DNA of 64,000 nt from Aequorivita aquimaris (GCF_001573155.1 NZ_JRWG01000003.1:372001-436000); one strand, 5' to 3'. Shown: positions 37,157 to 47,027, counted from the stretch's first letter. Made by a program: numbers and translations. The notes: generated by a model from the letters alone, not told the origin.

Positions 37157-38299
37157 ATGAAAATAGCAATAGTATGTTATCCAACCTTTGGCGGAAGCGG
37201 GGTAGTGGCCACAGAGCTGGGTTTGGCATTGGCCGAGCACGGACACGAAATTCATTTTATTACGTACAAACAACCCGTTAGGCTTGAATTGCTCTCTAAG
37301 CATATACATTTTCACGAGGTTTCCGTGCCTGTGTACCCACTTTTTCATTATCAGCCGTATGAGCTTGCCCTTTCCAGCAAATTGGTGGATATGGTGAAAC
37401 TTCACAAAATTGAAGTATTGCACGTACACTATGCAATACCCCACGCTTACGCAGGCTATATGGCAAAGAAAATGCTTGAGGAAGAAAATATTTTTATTCC
37501 TATGGTGACCACACTTCACGGAACGGATATTACTCTTGTGGGAAACCATCCCTTTTATAAGCCAGCGGTAACTTTTAGCATTAACAACAGCGATGTGGTA
37601 ACTTCAGTTTCTAAAAGTTTAAAAGAAGATACACTGCATCTTTTCGATATTAAAAAAGAAATACATGTAGTTCCAAACTTCATAGATATTCCGAAGAAAA
37701 TTAACACTTTTACCGATTGTCAGCGTGATTTAATGGCAGACAAAGACGAACGCATAATTACACATGTAAGTAATTTACGCCAAGTGAAGCGGGTAAAGGA
37801 CGTTATTGAGGTTTTTGATCGTATTCAGAAAAAAATTCCATCAAAATTAATTATAGTGGGCGAGGGGCCAGAGCGAGAGGCTTGTGAACAGCTTTGCGAG
37901 CGGAAAGGAATTGAAGAAAAAGTACTTTTTGTGGGCAATAGCAATGAAGTGGACAAAATTCTGTGTTTTACCGATCTTTTTATTCTGCCTTCGGAAAAGG
38001 AAAGCTTTGGTCTTGCTGCCTTGGAAGCAATGGCCTGTGGCGTTCCGGTAATATCGAGCAATACTGGCGGATTGCCAGAAGTAAATATTCAGGGGGTAAG
38101 TGGCTTTTTGAGCGACGTTGGCAATGTGGATGAAATGGCCGAAAATGCCTTAAAAATTTTAGCTACAGACGAAATGCTAAACAAATTTAAAAAACAGGCT
38201 ATTGAATCTGCTATGGTTTATGATACCAAAAAAATTGTTCCATTGTATGAAAAACTTTATGAAGGAGCAATTGCTGAAAAAAATACTTCGAAGGTTTAA
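37157..38299 (+). CDS. bshA: N-acetyl-alpha-D-glucosaminyl L-malate synthase
   Basis: A 380-residue GT-B glycosyltransferase (family 4) that joins UDP-GlcNAc to L-malate, the first step of bacillithiol synthesis. The BshA-specific N-terminus KIAIVCYPTFGGSGVVATELG is visible in outline (residues 2-21), as is the LHGTDITLVG segment and the nucleotide-sugar motif EKESFGLAALEAMACG with its EX7E glutamates. BshA is widespread in Bacteroidota. BshB and BshC are not in the window. It overlaps the convergent M19-like gene by 4 nt. Confidence 0.92.
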   Translation: MKIAIVCYPTFGGSGVVATELGLALAEHGHEIHFITYKQPVRLELLSKHIHFHEVSVPVYPLFHYQPYELALSSKLVDMVKLHKIEVLHVHYAIPHAYAGYMAKKMLEEENIFIPMVTTLHGTDITLVGNHPFYKPAVTFSINNSDVVTSVSKSLKEDTLHLFDIKKEIHVVPNFIDIPKKINTFTDCQRDLMADKDERIITHVSNLRQVKRVKDVIEVFDRIQKKIPSKLIIVGEGPEREACEQLCERKGIEEKVLFVGNSNEVDKILCFTDLFILPSEKESFGLAALEAMACGVPVISSNTGGLPEVNIQGVSGFLSDVGNVDEMAENALKILATDEMLNKFKKQAIESAMVYDTKKIVPLYEKLYEGAIAEKNTSKV

Positions 38300-39750
38300 T
38301 AATTTTTTTCAATAAATTCCATCGCATTTACGTGCATTACGCGCTCAACAATGGCCAATGCCTCTATTCTGTTGTAATCATTCAACATGATTAGATTTTT
38401 TGAAAGATAATTTTCAGCGTGGTTTAGCATTTCTTCGGCTAAATCCTTCATGTTTTCCGCAGTCCACAAACCGTTGATGGGGTTTACGATTCCGTCAAAA
38501 TCACTTCCGATGCTTTGAATTCCCCAACAAAAAAGGCCTTCCTTGTCCAAAACTTCGGCAATGTGCTGAACTTGCCTCCACACCAATAGTGCTTTTTTAT
38601 TAAGTTGCTTTCGCTTATTTGGAAAAATCATTTTGCTGTCAGAAATAGCTTTGCTACTGCCTATACGGCGCTCATCCAACTGGATCCCGAAAATTCCATT
38701 GCTGCGTGCAATCCGAATTAATTCTTCATCATAGAAATTTATATCAATGTCACAAAACCAATCTGCATGTTCAGAAATATCAATTTTGTTCCACTGCACA
38801 ATGGAGTGCTTCCCGTTACAGGCACCGTGGCTAGCAATTACAGGAATTTTTTCTGCATTGTATTTTGTGTCAAGTAATTGATAGTACGCTTTTCGGGAGG
38901 CAGTGCTTAAATGCTTCACATCAATTGGTATTCTTTTTCCCTCAGTATTATCCAAAAGTAGGTCAATTACTTCCACACCTAACTCTGTGATGCCGGTATT
39001 CAAGCCCCTGTCTTGGTTTTTTTTCAGCATTCCTATTGAAATACTTCGTGCATGTCCACAAAGTTCATTGTAAAAGTGGTGTGCAAGTGTGATGAACATA
39101 GGGCGATGTTCCCAATTTTTAATAGTCTTGATGTTTCCTATAACTTCGCTGCGGCTTGCCATATCTTTCTGCATATCCAGTCCAGTATTGAAACTATGTC
39201 CGCCTTCAATACTCAAAACAATATTTATAATTTTTTTGGAATCGGTTTCCTGTGCAAAATTGGTTTCAATGTCCTGAAAACTTCGAACCAATCGGTAGGT
39301 GTAGATTTTTCCATCAATATTTACAACCTGATTGTGAAGTTGTTGGTAATAATGGTATTCATCCATCAAATCGGCAAAATAATCATTGTTGCTGCGTATG
39401 TAATCCATTCGCGACTGGCTTATGCTTGCAGCAAGGTTCACCAAAACGTCCGTCACTCCTTTAATTCCTATTATTTCCTTTCCGAAAAAATGTTTTTCAA
39501 AAGGATAAAGAGAAACCACTACCACTTTGGTTTTAGCCTTTGCAAGAGCCATCAAGTCTGTTTGTGTAAATTTGGTAAGGGTAACAATTCGATTCACAAA
39601 CTTTTCAAGAAAATTGGGAGGGCTGTAATGCCAAATGGAGTTTTTTCTATTTGGGTCCAGCGCGTTTTGTTTGGTAGGATTGTACTTAAAACTTTTACTG
39701 TACGGTTTTAGAGAAGGGTGACAATGCAAATCTACATAATGCTTTTCCAT
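38296..39750 (-). CDS. M19 membrane-dipeptidase-like metallohydrolase
   Basis: A 484-residue TIM-barrel amidohydrolase-type protein. Metal ligands include the N-terminal HCH (His9, His11 in DLHCHPS), a Glu in IEGGHSF, a His in IASHGACNG, and the C-terminal Asp in GSDFDGIVNP, which together match the peptidase M19 (renal dipeptidase) plan. It is longer than typical M19 enzymes (about 350-400), with an extra N-terminal segment. No signal peptide is visible, so a cytosolic site is likely. Substrate unknown. Convergent with bshA with a 4-nt overlap. Confidence 0.78.
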   Translation of the reverse strand: MEKHYVDLHCHPSLKPYSKSFKYNPTKQNALDPNRKNSIWHYSPPNFLEKFVNRIVTLTKFTQTDLMALAKAKTKVVVVSLYPFEKHFFGKEIIGIKGVTDVLVNLAASISQSRMDYIRSNNDYFADLMDEYHYYQQLHNQVVNIDGKIYTYRLVRSFQDIETNFAQETDSKKIINIVLSIEGGHSFNTGLDMQKDMASRSEVIGNIKTIKNWEHRPMFITLAHHFYNELCGHARSISIGMLKKNQDRGLNTGITELGVEVIDLLLDNTEGKRIPIDVKHLSTASRKAYYQLLDTKYNAEKIPVIASHGACNGKHSIVQWNKIDISEHADWFCDIDINFYDEELIRIARSNGIFGIQLDERRIGSSKAISDSKMIFPNKRKQLNKKALLVWRQVQHIAEVLDKEGLFCWGIQSIGSDFDGIVNPINGLWTAENMKDLAEEMLNHAENYLSKNLIMLNDYNRIEALAIVERVMHVNAMEFIEKNY

Positions 39751-39829
39751 GGTTCAATTTATTGAATTCTATAAAATTGCAATAAAATGCTAACTTATGA
39801 AACAGGATTTTTCCTGTTTTTTTAAAAGG

Positions 39830-39858
39830 GAAATGCCCCTTTTAATGTGGGGCATTTC
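39830..39858 (-). terminator. Hairpin downstream of the outer-membrane protein gene
   Basis: gaaatgcccc and ggggcatttc form a perfect 10-bp stem with a 9-nt loop, 26 nt after the minus-strand stop at 39884. It is followed on the minus strand by CCCTTTTAAA. A second smaller stem lies at 39800-39819. Confidence 0.6.
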
Positions 39859-39883
39859 GTTCAAAATATATTTATAAAGTTTT

Positions 39884-40384
39884 TTAAAATTGATATCTCG
39901 CACTTATTCCTACGTCGAAATTAACATCATCTCGATAGTTTAAATTTACCTGCGGTCTAAAGTCGAAGGAAACCAGCAGTGGAAAATCAAAGCTGTATTC
40001 TATACCCACATCACCTGTAAAAAAAGCAAAAGCTTCCGAATCCTTGTTTCGATAATAAGGATAGTTATCGTCATAATAACGATCAAAACTTTCAATTCCG
40101 GCGCCTAAACCAGGTCCAGCATACCAATTAAAGCCACCGTCAATGTTCCAAACCCATTGATAAATTGCAGTAAATTTTACATCCTCCCAATAACGTTCGC
40201 TATGCCATGCCAGCCCTAATTCCAGGCGGTTTGCATCGCCCAATGCACGTTGATAATTAACCTCTGGGCCAAAGCCATTACTTTCACTAAGACGAATTCC
40301 AATAGCGTTTTTTGAAATCTCTTGTGCATTAGCTTGCATTCCCACACCAATAACTAGTAATATTAATAAAGCTGATTTTTTCAT
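39884..40384 (-). CDS. Small outer-membrane beta-barrel protein
   Basis: A 166-residue protein with a signal peptide (ALLILLVIGVGMQANAQ) and a mature part of alternating polar and aromatic strands ending in an aromatic residue (ISARYQF), the usual outer-membrane barrel insertion signal. It resembles the small OmpW/porin-like barrels of Bacteroidota. No ligand or transport role can be named. It has its own promoter-like pair and a downstream hairpin, so it looks monocistronic; it is divergent from the FAD oxidase gene. Confidence 0.78.
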   Translation of the reverse strand: MKKSALLILLVIGVGMQANAQEISKNAIGIRLSESNGFGPEVNYQRALGDANRLELGLAWHSERYWEDVKFTAIYQWVWNIDGGFNWYAGPGLGAGIESFDRYYDDNYPYYRNKDSEAFAFFTGDVGIEYSFDFPLLVSFDFRPQVNLNYRDDVNFDVGISARYQF

Positions 40385-40411
40385 AATTTTTTCTTTTAGT
40401 TATAAACGTTG

Positions 40412-40439
40412 TAAATGTAGGAGTATTATAAAGCTACAA
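40412..40439 (-). promoter_or_regulatory. Promoter of the outer-membrane protein gene
   Basis: On the minus strand TTG (40439-40437), a 17-nt spacer and TACATTTA (40419-40412, one mismatch to TAnnTTTG) precede the start codon by 27 nt. Confidence 0.4.
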
Positions 40440-40517
40440 TCGTTAACGGGATGCTAATCCCAAATGCAAAAATTACAAAGTTTTGTTAAGGAATTTTCTA
40501 CATTTACAGTACCGACA

Positions 40518-43442
40518 ATGAAAAAGCAATTCCAAGATTTTCAAAAGATATTCAATGGTGAATTTTTAATGGATTCACTCCATACATCATTGTATGCTAC
40601 AGATGCTTCGGTTTACCGAAAAGTACCGATGGCAGTGGCTTATCCTACTAACGAACGGGGCATCAAACAACTTGTGGCGTTTGCGGAAGAAAATGGAGTG
40701 TCTCTCATTCCAAGAACTGCGGGCACATCGCTTGCAGGACAATGTGTGGGCGAGGGGATAGTGGTTGATGTTTCTAAACATTTCACCGAAATTTTAGCTG
40801 TTAATGTTGAAAAGAGAACCGTTACACTTCAGCCCGGAGTAATCCGCGATGAATTGAACCGCTACTTAAAACCCTTCGGACTATTCTTCGGCCCAAATAC
40901 TTCCACCAGCAACCGCTGTATGCTTGGCGGCATGGTGGGCAATAACAGTAGCGGCACGACTTCCATTCAGTACGGTGTAACGCGCGATAAAGTCTTAAAA
41001 CTGAAAACCATCCTTTCCGATGGAAGTGAGGCTGTTTTTGAGCCTCTTTCAAAAGAAGCATTTTTGAAGAAAACCGAACTCAATTCCCTGGAAGGAAAAA
41101 TTTATAAAACAATCAATGAGGAATTGACCTCCGAAGAAGCAAAGCAGGAAATCTGGAAGGAATTTCCAAAACCCGAAATACACCGAAGAAACACAGGCTA
41201 CGCAGTTGACAGTTTGCTAAATACTTCCGTTTTTGGTGAATTTTATGAAGAAATCAATCTCTGTAATTTGCTCTGCGGAAGTGAGGGAACCCTTGCCTTT
41301 ACAACCGAAATTACACTTCAGCTAGATCCATTACCGCCACAATTCACAGCAATGGTAGCTACGCATTACGAAACATTGGAGGCCTGTCTGAATGACGTGG
41401 TAGTAGCCATGCATCACAATCTGTTCACTTGTGAAATGATGGACAACGTGATTTTGGATTGTACCAAAAAAAACAAAACTTACGAGCCCTACCGTTTTTT
41501 TGTAAAAGGAAACCCGAAGGCAATTCTGCTTTTGGAATTGAATAGCAATTCGGAAGAAGATTTGCAGAATCAAATAACTGCATTATTGGACTCACTTAAA
41601 ATTTCTGGCTATAGCTATCACAGTCCCGTTTTAAGAGGCGAGGAGATTGAAATGGCTTTGGAACTGCGCAAGGCAGGCTTGGGTCTTTTGGGGAATATGG
41701 TCGGCGACCGAAAAGCGGTTGCCTGTATTGAAGACACGGCGGTTGCTTTGGAAGATTTACCGGCCTACATCGGGGAATTTTCCGCTTTGATGAAAAAGTA
41801 TGGACAGCAGGCGGTTTATTATGCCCACGCCGGCGCAGGAGAGCTGCATTTGCGGCCCATCCTCAATTTGAAAGAGAAGGAAGGCGTGGAATATTTCAGA
41901 AAAATAACGACCGATGTGGCTTTGCTCTGTAAAAAATACAAGGGCTCATTTTCTGGCGAACACGGCGACGGCATTGTACGCGCCGAATTTATTCCCTTGA
42001 TGATTGGTGAAAAAAACTATGCGCTTTTAAAAAGAATTAAAGCAGCTTTTGATCCGCAAAATATTTTCAATCCTGGAAAAATTGTGGATGCTTTTAAAAT
42101 GGACGAGTCTCTGAGGTATGAGGTGGGTAGGGAAGAGCCGATAATCGAGACATTAATGGATTTCAGTGATTCCGAGGGAATTCTTCGCTTGGCTGAAAAA
42201 TGCAACGGCAGCGGCGACTGTAGAAAAACGGCGGAAGCAGCCGGAGCCATGTGCCCCAGTTATCACGCCACCAAAAACGAAAAAGACACCACTCGGGCGC
42301 GTGCCAATGCATTGCGCGAGGTTTTTACTAATAATGAGGCTGTAAATAAGTTCAATTCAAAGGAATTGAAAGAAGTTTTTGATCTCTGCATCAGTTGCAA
42401 GGCCTGCGCCAGCGAATGTCCCAGCAATGTGGATATAAGCACTGCTAAAGCAGAATTTTTATATCAGTATAACAAAGCGAACGGAGTTAGTTTTTCGAAT
42501 AAACGCTTCGGAAAAAGTACACAATTGAATAAAATGGCTTCAAGATTTCCGAGGCTTTCCAATTGGGTTTTCACGAATGGTTTCACTTCAAAAATTATAA
42601 AGAATATGGGCGGCATCCATCAAAATAGGTCGTTGCCAAAAGTTTCAAACAACAGTTTTAGTAAGACGTTTCAAATAATTAAAAATGAACACTTTAATAA
42701 AGAAAATAACAATAAAGAATTAATTATTTTCATAGATGAATTCAGTAATTATTTGGATGCAGAAATTGCGCTCGATTCTTTTATACTTTTAAAATCTTTG
42801 GGTTATAAAATTGAGATCATTGATACTTTGGACAGTGGCCGGGCCTTGATTTCAAAAGGATTTTTGGAAGAGGCAAAAGAGCAAGCTAATAAAAACATTG
42901 CGTTTTTAAAAGATAGGGTATCTAAAGAAACTCCTTTGGTTGGCATCGAACCCTCTGCAATTCTTTCGTTTCGGGACGAATACCTTCGTTTGGCGGACGA
43001 TAAAAGTTCCACAGAAAAACTTTCAAAGAATACATTTTTAATTGAGGAATTTTTAGCTGCCGAAATCCAAAATGGAACCATTTCCGCAGCCCAGTTTACT
43101 TCCGAAGAAAAACATATTAAAATCCACGCGCATTGCCACCAAAAATCGCTCAGCAACCAGAAAGTAACTTTTGACATTTTGAACCTTCCCGAAAATTACA
43201 AGCCAACCATCATACCGTCGGGTTGTTGCGGGATGGCGGGCAGTTTTGGATATGAAAAAGAACATTACGATGTGAGTATGAAAATAGGGGAATTAAAGCT
43301 TTTCCCGGCATTGCGGAAATCTTCTAAAGATACTATTGTTGCGGCAAATGGAACGAGCTGCCGCCATCAAATTTTTGACGGCACGGGCAGAAAAGCACTA
43401 CACCCGGTGACGATTCTTAAAAATGCACTGCTTCAATCCTGA
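40518..43442 (+). CDS. FAD-linked oxidase with Fe-S and CCG domains (YdiJ/D-2-hydroxyacid dehydrogenase-like)
   Basis: A soluble fusion of about 974 residues. In order: a PCMH-type FAD-binding domain (with PRTAGTSLAGQC and SSGTTSIQYGV), a FAD-oxidase C-terminal domain (about 230-530, with HAHAGAGELHLRP as YYAHAGAGELHLRP), 4Fe-4S motifs CNGSGDCRKT and CISCKACASECP (about 560 and 624), and a C-terminal CCG segment GCCGMAGSFG (about 901). This is the YdiJ-like plan of 2-hydroxyacid or 2-hydroxyglutarate dehydrogenases. The ATG at 40518 is preferred because it sits just ahead of the conserved FNGEF...ATDASVY block; an ATG at 40464 is in frame. Divergent from the outer-membrane protein gene. Confidence 0.83.
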   Translation: MKKQFQDFQKIFNGEFLMDSLHTSLYATDASVYRKVPMAVAYPTNERGIKQLVAFAEENGVSLIPRTAGTSLAGQCVGEGIVVDVSKHFTEILAVNVEKRTVTLQPGVIRDELNRYLKPFGLFFGPNTSTSNRCMLGGMVGNNSSGTTSIQYGVTRDKVLKLKTILSDGSEAVFEPLSKEAFLKKTELNSLEGKIYKTINEELTSEEAKQEIWKEFPKPEIHRRNTGYAVDSLLNTSVFGEFYEEINLCNLLCGSEGTLAFTTEITLQLDPLPPQFTAMVATHYETLEACLNDVVVAMHHNLFTCEMMDNVILDCTKKNKTYEPYRFFVKGNPKAILLLELNSNSEEDLQNQITALLDSLKISGYSYHSPVLRGEEIEMALELRKAGLGLLGNMVGDRKAVACIEDTAVALEDLPAYIGEFSALMKKYGQQAVYYAHAGAGELHLRPILNLKEKEGVEYFRKITTDVALLCKKYKGSFSGEHGDGIVRAEFIPLMIGEKNYALLKRIKAAFDPQNIFNPGKIVDAFKMDESLRYEVGREEPIIETLMDFSDSEGILRLAEKCNGSGDCRKTAEAAGAMCPSYHATKNEKDTTRARANALREVFTNNEAVNKFNSKELKEVFDLCISCKACASECPSNVDISTAKAEFLYQYNKANGVSFSNKRFGKSTQLNKMASRFPRLSNWVFTNGFTSKIIKNMGGIHQNRSLPKVSNNSFSKTFQIIKNEHFNKENNNKELIIFIDEFSNYLDAEIALDSFILLKSLGYKIEIIDTLDSGRALISKGFLEEAKEQANKNIAFLKDRVSKETPLVGIEPSAILSFRDEYLRLADDKSSTEKLSKNTFLIEEFLAAEIQNGTISAAQFTSEEKHIKIHAHCHQKSLSNQKVTFDILNLPENYKPTIIPSGCCGMAGSFGYEKEHYDVSMKIGELKLFPALRKSSKDTIVAANGTSCRHQIFDGTGRKALHPVTILKNALLQS

Positions 43443-43459
43443 ATTTTAAACCGTGAGTC

Positions 43460-43490
43460 TTGAATTATTAAACCCGAAAGTTTACATTTG
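43460..43490 (+). promoter_or_regulatory. Promoter of aroC
   Basis: TTG (43460-43462), a 20-nt spacer and a perfect TACATTTG (43483-43490) lie 14 nt before the aroC ATG. This implies a leader of under 10 nt. Confidence 0.6.
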
Positions 43491-43504
43491 TTGAAAACCA
43501 ACCT

Positions 43505-44569
43505 ATGGCGGGCAATTCCTTCGGAAAAATCTTTAAGCTTACCACTTTTGGCGAATCGCATGGTCCTGCCATTGGCGGAATTATAGATGGTTGTCCAGCA
43601 GGTCTTTCCATTGATTTTGAAGCGATATATGCCGAAATGCAACGCCGTAAACCGGGCCAATCTGCAATTGTTACCCAACGGAAAGAGGAAGACAATGTAA
43701 AGTTTCTCTCGGGAATTTTTGAAGGAAAAACCACCGGAACGCCTATTGGATTCATTATTGAAAATACAGACCAAAAAAGCAAGGATTACAGCCATATAAA
43801 GGATGTTTACCGCCCTTCGCACGCAGATTACACCTACGATAAAAAATACGGAATACGCGACTATCGCGGCGGCGGACGCTCATCGGCACGTGAAACGGCT
43901 TGTAGGATGCTGGCTGGGGCCATTGCAAAGCAATTGCTTCAGAATATAAAAATTACTGCTTATGTCTCTTCCGTTGGCGAAATGGAGCTAAAAAAACAGT
44001 ATTCCGAAGTAGATTTTTCAGAAATAGAAAAAAATCCTGTGCGTTGTCCCGATGCCGAAATGGCTTCAAAAATGGAAGACTTTATCAAATCTATCCGAAA
44101 AGAGGGCGATACCGTAGGCGGAACGGTTACTTGCGTTATCCAAAATGTACCTGTTGGTTTGGGCGAGCCCGTTTTTGATAAATTGCACGCAGAGCTTGGC
44201 AAGGCAATGCTTTCCATAAACGCCGTAAAAGGTTTTGAGTATGGAAGCGGATTTGCTGGAACGAGTATGAAAGGCAGCGAGCATAATGATGCATTTAATG
44301 AAGACGGAAGCACAAAAACAAACCACAGCGGCGGAATCCAGGGCGGAATAAGCAATGGGGAAAATATTTATTTTAAGGTAGCTTTTAAACCCGTTGCAAC
44401 CATTATGCAAAAACAGCAGACCATTGACAGCAAAGGAGATAAGGCCGTAGCTGAAGGAAAAGGCCGTCACGACCCTTGTGTTGTGCCACGTGCCGTCCCC
44501 ATTGTGGAGGCTATGGCAGCTTTGGTATTAGCAGATTTCTATTTATTGAACAAAATTTCAAAAATTTAA
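43505..44569 (+). CDS. aroC: Chorismate synthase
   Basis: A 354-residue FMN-dependent enzyme that converts 5-enolpyruvylshikimate-3-phosphate to chorismate, the last shared step to aromatic amino acids. Family signatures are visible: [10 protein letters not shown] at the N-terminus, [11 protein letters not shown] near residue 120, and the late [18 protein letters not shown]. Normal length. It has its own good promoter and is followed after 15 nt by a dicarboxylate symporter gene on the same strand. Confidence 0.95.
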   Translation: MAGNSFGKIFKLTTFGESHGPAIGGIIDGCPAGLSIDFEAIYAEMQRRKPGQSAIVTQRKEEDNVKFLSGIFEGKTTGTPIGFIIENTDQKSKDYSHIKDVYRPSHADYTYDKKYGIRDYRGGGRSSARETACRMLAGAIAKQLLQNIKITAYVSSVGEMELKKQYSEVDFSEIEKNPVRCPDAEMASKMEDFIKSIRKEGDTVGGTVTCVIQNVPVGLGEPVFDKLHAELGKAMLSINAVKGFEYGSGFAGTSMKGSEHNDAFNEDGSTKTNHSGGIQGGISNGENIYFKVAFKPVATIMQKQQTIDSKGDKAVAEGKGRHDPCVVPRAVPIVEAMAALVLADFYLLNKISKI

Positions 44570-44584
44570 AGACATATTATTTTT

Positions 44585-46030
44585 ATGAAAAAACTCGCGC
44601 TACACTGGAAGATAATCATCGGACTTGTTTTAGGTATCATTTGGGCATTGCTTTCCAGTCAACTGGGATGGAGTGAGTTTACGATAGACTGGATAGCGCC
44701 GTTTGGAAAAATTTTCATCAATCTTTTAAAATTGATTGCCGTACCGTTGGTATTGGTTTCAATTATAAGTGGAGTTGCGAATATTGGCGACCCATCCAGC
44801 CTTGGAAGAATGGGGGGTAAGACACTTTTGGCTTATTTAATTACCACGCTTTTCGCTGTGAGCATGGGACTATTATTGGTAAATGTAATTCAGCCTGGAA
44901 AATTGATTGACGAGCAAAGCCGAATTGACAATAGGATTAGTTATGAAATTTGGGCCGCTTCCGAAGGCCACGAAATAAAGGATGGAATAAATTATCTGCA
45001 GGATCCCGCTTTCTTTGAGCGCGCGCAAAAAATAACCGATCTTTCAAAAGGGGAACTTAAAGATGCTTCGGTAACCGAAAAAATGCAGACGGCTGAGAAA
45101 ACCAAGGAATCAACACCTTTGCAGCCTTTGGTAGATATTGTACCTGAAAATTTCTTCTTTTCCTTGACAGACAATGGATTGATGCTGCAAATTATTTTCT
45201 TTGGAATATTTTTCGGGGTGTGTTTGTTATTGATTCCGAATGAAAAATCAAAACCTGTTACAGATTTTATGGACAGCGCCATGGAAGTATTTCTAAAAAT
45301 GGTGGATTTGGTTATGCAGGCAGCGCCATTTTTCGTATTTGCACTTTTGGCGGGTGTTGTGAGCAAAATGGCCGGGGACGATATAAGCAAAGTTTATGAA
45401 ATATTTAAAGGACTAAGCTGGTATTCCCTTACCGTTTTTCTAGGGCTTATGCTGATGATTTTCCTTATATATCCGTTGTTGGTTAAAATATTTGTGAAGA
45501 AAATACCCTATAAAGGCTTTTTTAAAGCAATGGCACCTGCGCAGACTTTGGCTTTTTCAACTTCTAGTAGCGCAGCAACCCTGCCAGTTACGATGGAATG
45601 TGTGGAAGAAAACTTAGGAGTGGATAAAAAAATAACAAGCTTCGTGTTGCCAATTGGTGCTACGGTAAATATGGACGGAACCTGCCTTTACCAAGCCGTA
45701 GCGGTTGTTTTTCTTGCCCAGTTGCATATGATTGATTTGACGCTTGGACAACAGCTTACAATAGTCCTAACAGCCACCTTGGCATCCATTGGTTCTGCGG
45801 CCGTGCCAAGTGCCGGACTGGTAATGCTTATTATTGTTTTGGAATCTGTAGGACTAAACCCTGCTTGGATAGCAATCATCTTCCCTGTGGATAGAATTTT
45901 GGATATGTTCCGCACGGTTGTAAACGTTACGGGAGATGCTACCGTTTGTACCATTATTGCAAAAGGGGAGGACATGTTAAATTATGTTCCACACGATAAT
46001 CCTTCGGAGACTTTTGATTTGGATTCGTAA
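44585..46030 (+). CDS. Dicarboxylate/amino acid:cation symporter (DAACS)
   Basis: A 481-residue inner-membrane transporter of the glutamate/aspartate/C4-dicarboxylate family, with about eight transmembrane helices and two re-entrant loops. The serine-rich loop STSSSAATLPVTMECVE and the NMDGTCLYQA segment are the substrate and cation-binding signatures. A polar insertion of about 70 residues (about 110-180) occurs between early helices, longer than in GltP-type members. It is 15 nt after aroC and likely co-transcribed. Substrate (glutamate, aspartate or C4-dicarboxylates) cannot be fixed. Confidence 0.9.
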   Translation: MKKLALHWKIIIGLVLGIIWALLSSQLGWSEFTIDWIAPFGKIFINLLKLIAVPLVLVSIISGVANIGDPSSLGRMGGKTLLAYLITTLFAVSMGLLLVNVIQPGKLIDEQSRIDNRISYEIWAASEGHEIKDGINYLQDPAFFERAQKITDLSKGELKDASVTEKMQTAEKTKESTPLQPLVDIVPENFFFSLTDNGLMLQIIFFGIFFGVCLLLIPNEKSKPVTDFMDSAMEVFLKMVDLVMQAAPFFVFALLAGVVSKMAGDDISKVYEIFKGLSWYSLTVFLGLMLMIFLIYPLLVKIFVKKIPYKGFFKAMAPAQTLAFSTSSSAATLPVTMECVEENLGVDKKITSFVLPIGATVNMDGTCLYQAVAVVFLAQLHMIDLTLGQQLTIVLTATLASIGSAAVPSAGLVMLIIVLESVGLNPAWIAIIFPVDRILDMFRTVVNVTGDATVCTIIAKGEDMLNYVPHDNPSETFDLDS

Positions 46031-46085
46031 CATTTTCTCAATAGTTTCTTAAGAATGGAATAACCTTTTCAATAAAATGTAAACG

Positions 46086-46093
46086 TAATTTTG
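46086..46093 (+). promoter_or_regulatory. Putative -7 element upstream of the LTD-like gene
   Basis: TAATTTTG is an exact TAnnTTTG match about 134 nt before the next start. The upstream TTG partner is not clear, so the call is weak. Confidence 0.3.
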
Positions 46094-46207
46094 CTTTCCC
46101 AGGTTTACTATTAAAAATATATTGCAAGAAATATTAATTTATATTAAATTAGATTTCTCCCCAGAAGCATAGACCCAATCTATATTTCTGAACCCTTGCC
46201 TTCTTAG

Positions 46208-46224
46208 CTATGTAAATTACATAG
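46208..46224. promoter_or_regulatory. 17-nt palindrome before a start codon
   Basis: ctatgtaa and ttacatag flank a single central base, ending 2 nt before the ATG at 46227. The symmetry is perfect over 8 bp per arm. It could be a repressor operator or an mRNA hairpin hiding the ribosome-binding region. Confidence 0.45.
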
Positions 46225-46226
46225 TT

Positions 46227-47027
46227 ATGAGAAAATCACTTTTATTCTTTGTTGTTGCAGCTATTGCAACCGTATCTTATTGCCAAGTTGGCATTGGTAC
46301 CACCACACCATCACCTGCGTCCATGCTTGAAGTAAGTAGCACTTCAGATGGGGGTACTACCTATAAAGGGTTTATGCCTCCACGTGTTCCTAATGTAGCT
46401 GCGCGGGATGCAATTAATGCAGGTTATTCAGATTTTGGGCTAACCATTTTTTTATTGGATTACCCTAATAATCAAGGGTGTTTGCAAATGTGGGATGGGG
46501 ATAGTTGGGAGTCAATCCATTGCGTTACTCTTGCCAGCCCAGTGGCCTGGATTAATGAATTTCATTACGATAATAGTAGAACCGACACTGGTGAGTTTAT
46601 TGAAATAGCAGGCCCTGCAGGTTTGGATTTGAGCAGTTATTCCATTGAACTTTATAATGGAGCGAACGGTCAAGTTTATACTATAACCAATCTAGCGGGA
46701 ATAATTCCAAACCAATCAAATGGGATTGGAACGCTTAGTTTTACATACCCAACAGATGGAATCCAAAATGGTTCTCCTGATGGAATCGCCTTAATTGATT
46801 CTGGATCGGTACTTTATTTTATTAGTTATGAAGGATCGTTTACAGCTATCAATGGCACGGCAGTAGGTTTGACTTCCACAGATATTGGTGTTTCGGAACC
46901 GGCAAATACTCCTGTCGGACAGTCCCTTCAACTCACCGGCACGGGCCGTCAATACCACGACTTCTCTTGGAGCGCGCCGGCTGCTGAATCGCCGGGCGGC
47001 ATTAATGCGGGGCAGACCATTAATTAA
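46227..47027 (+). CDS. Secreted protein with lamin-tail-like domain
   Basis: A 266-residue exported protein: a signal peptide (LLFFVVAAIATVSYCQ), a Bacteroidota tail-fibre-like linker (VGIGTTTPSPASMLEV then GFMPPRVP), and a C-terminal segment whose pattern WINEFHYDNSRTDTGEFIEIAGP followed by LSSYSIELYNGANGQ matches the lamin tail domain (LTD) found in secreted bacterial nucleases and adhesins. No T9SS sorting domain is seen and no catalytic motif is apparent, so it may be a surface or matrix protein. The start sits 2 nt after a 17-nt palindrome. Confidence 0.78.
   Translation: MRKSLLFFVVAAIATVSYCQVGIGTTTPSPASMLEVSSTSDGGTTYKGFMPPRVPNVAARDAINAGYSDFGLTIFLLDYPNNQGCLQMWDGDSWESIHCVTLASPVAWINEFHYDNSRTDTGEFIEIAGPAGLDLSSYSIELYNGANGQVYTITNLAGIIPNQSNGIGTLSFTYPTDGIQNGSPDGIALIDSGSVLYFISYEGSFTAINGTAVGLTSTDIGVSEPANTPVGQSLQLTGTGRQYHDFSWSAPAAESPGGINAGQTIN

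Noticed and set aside
43433-43822. A 129-codon minus-strand frame ending in QDSRFKIQD
   Set aside because: It overlaps the start of aroC in antisense, and its tail is encoded by a simple intergenic repeat.
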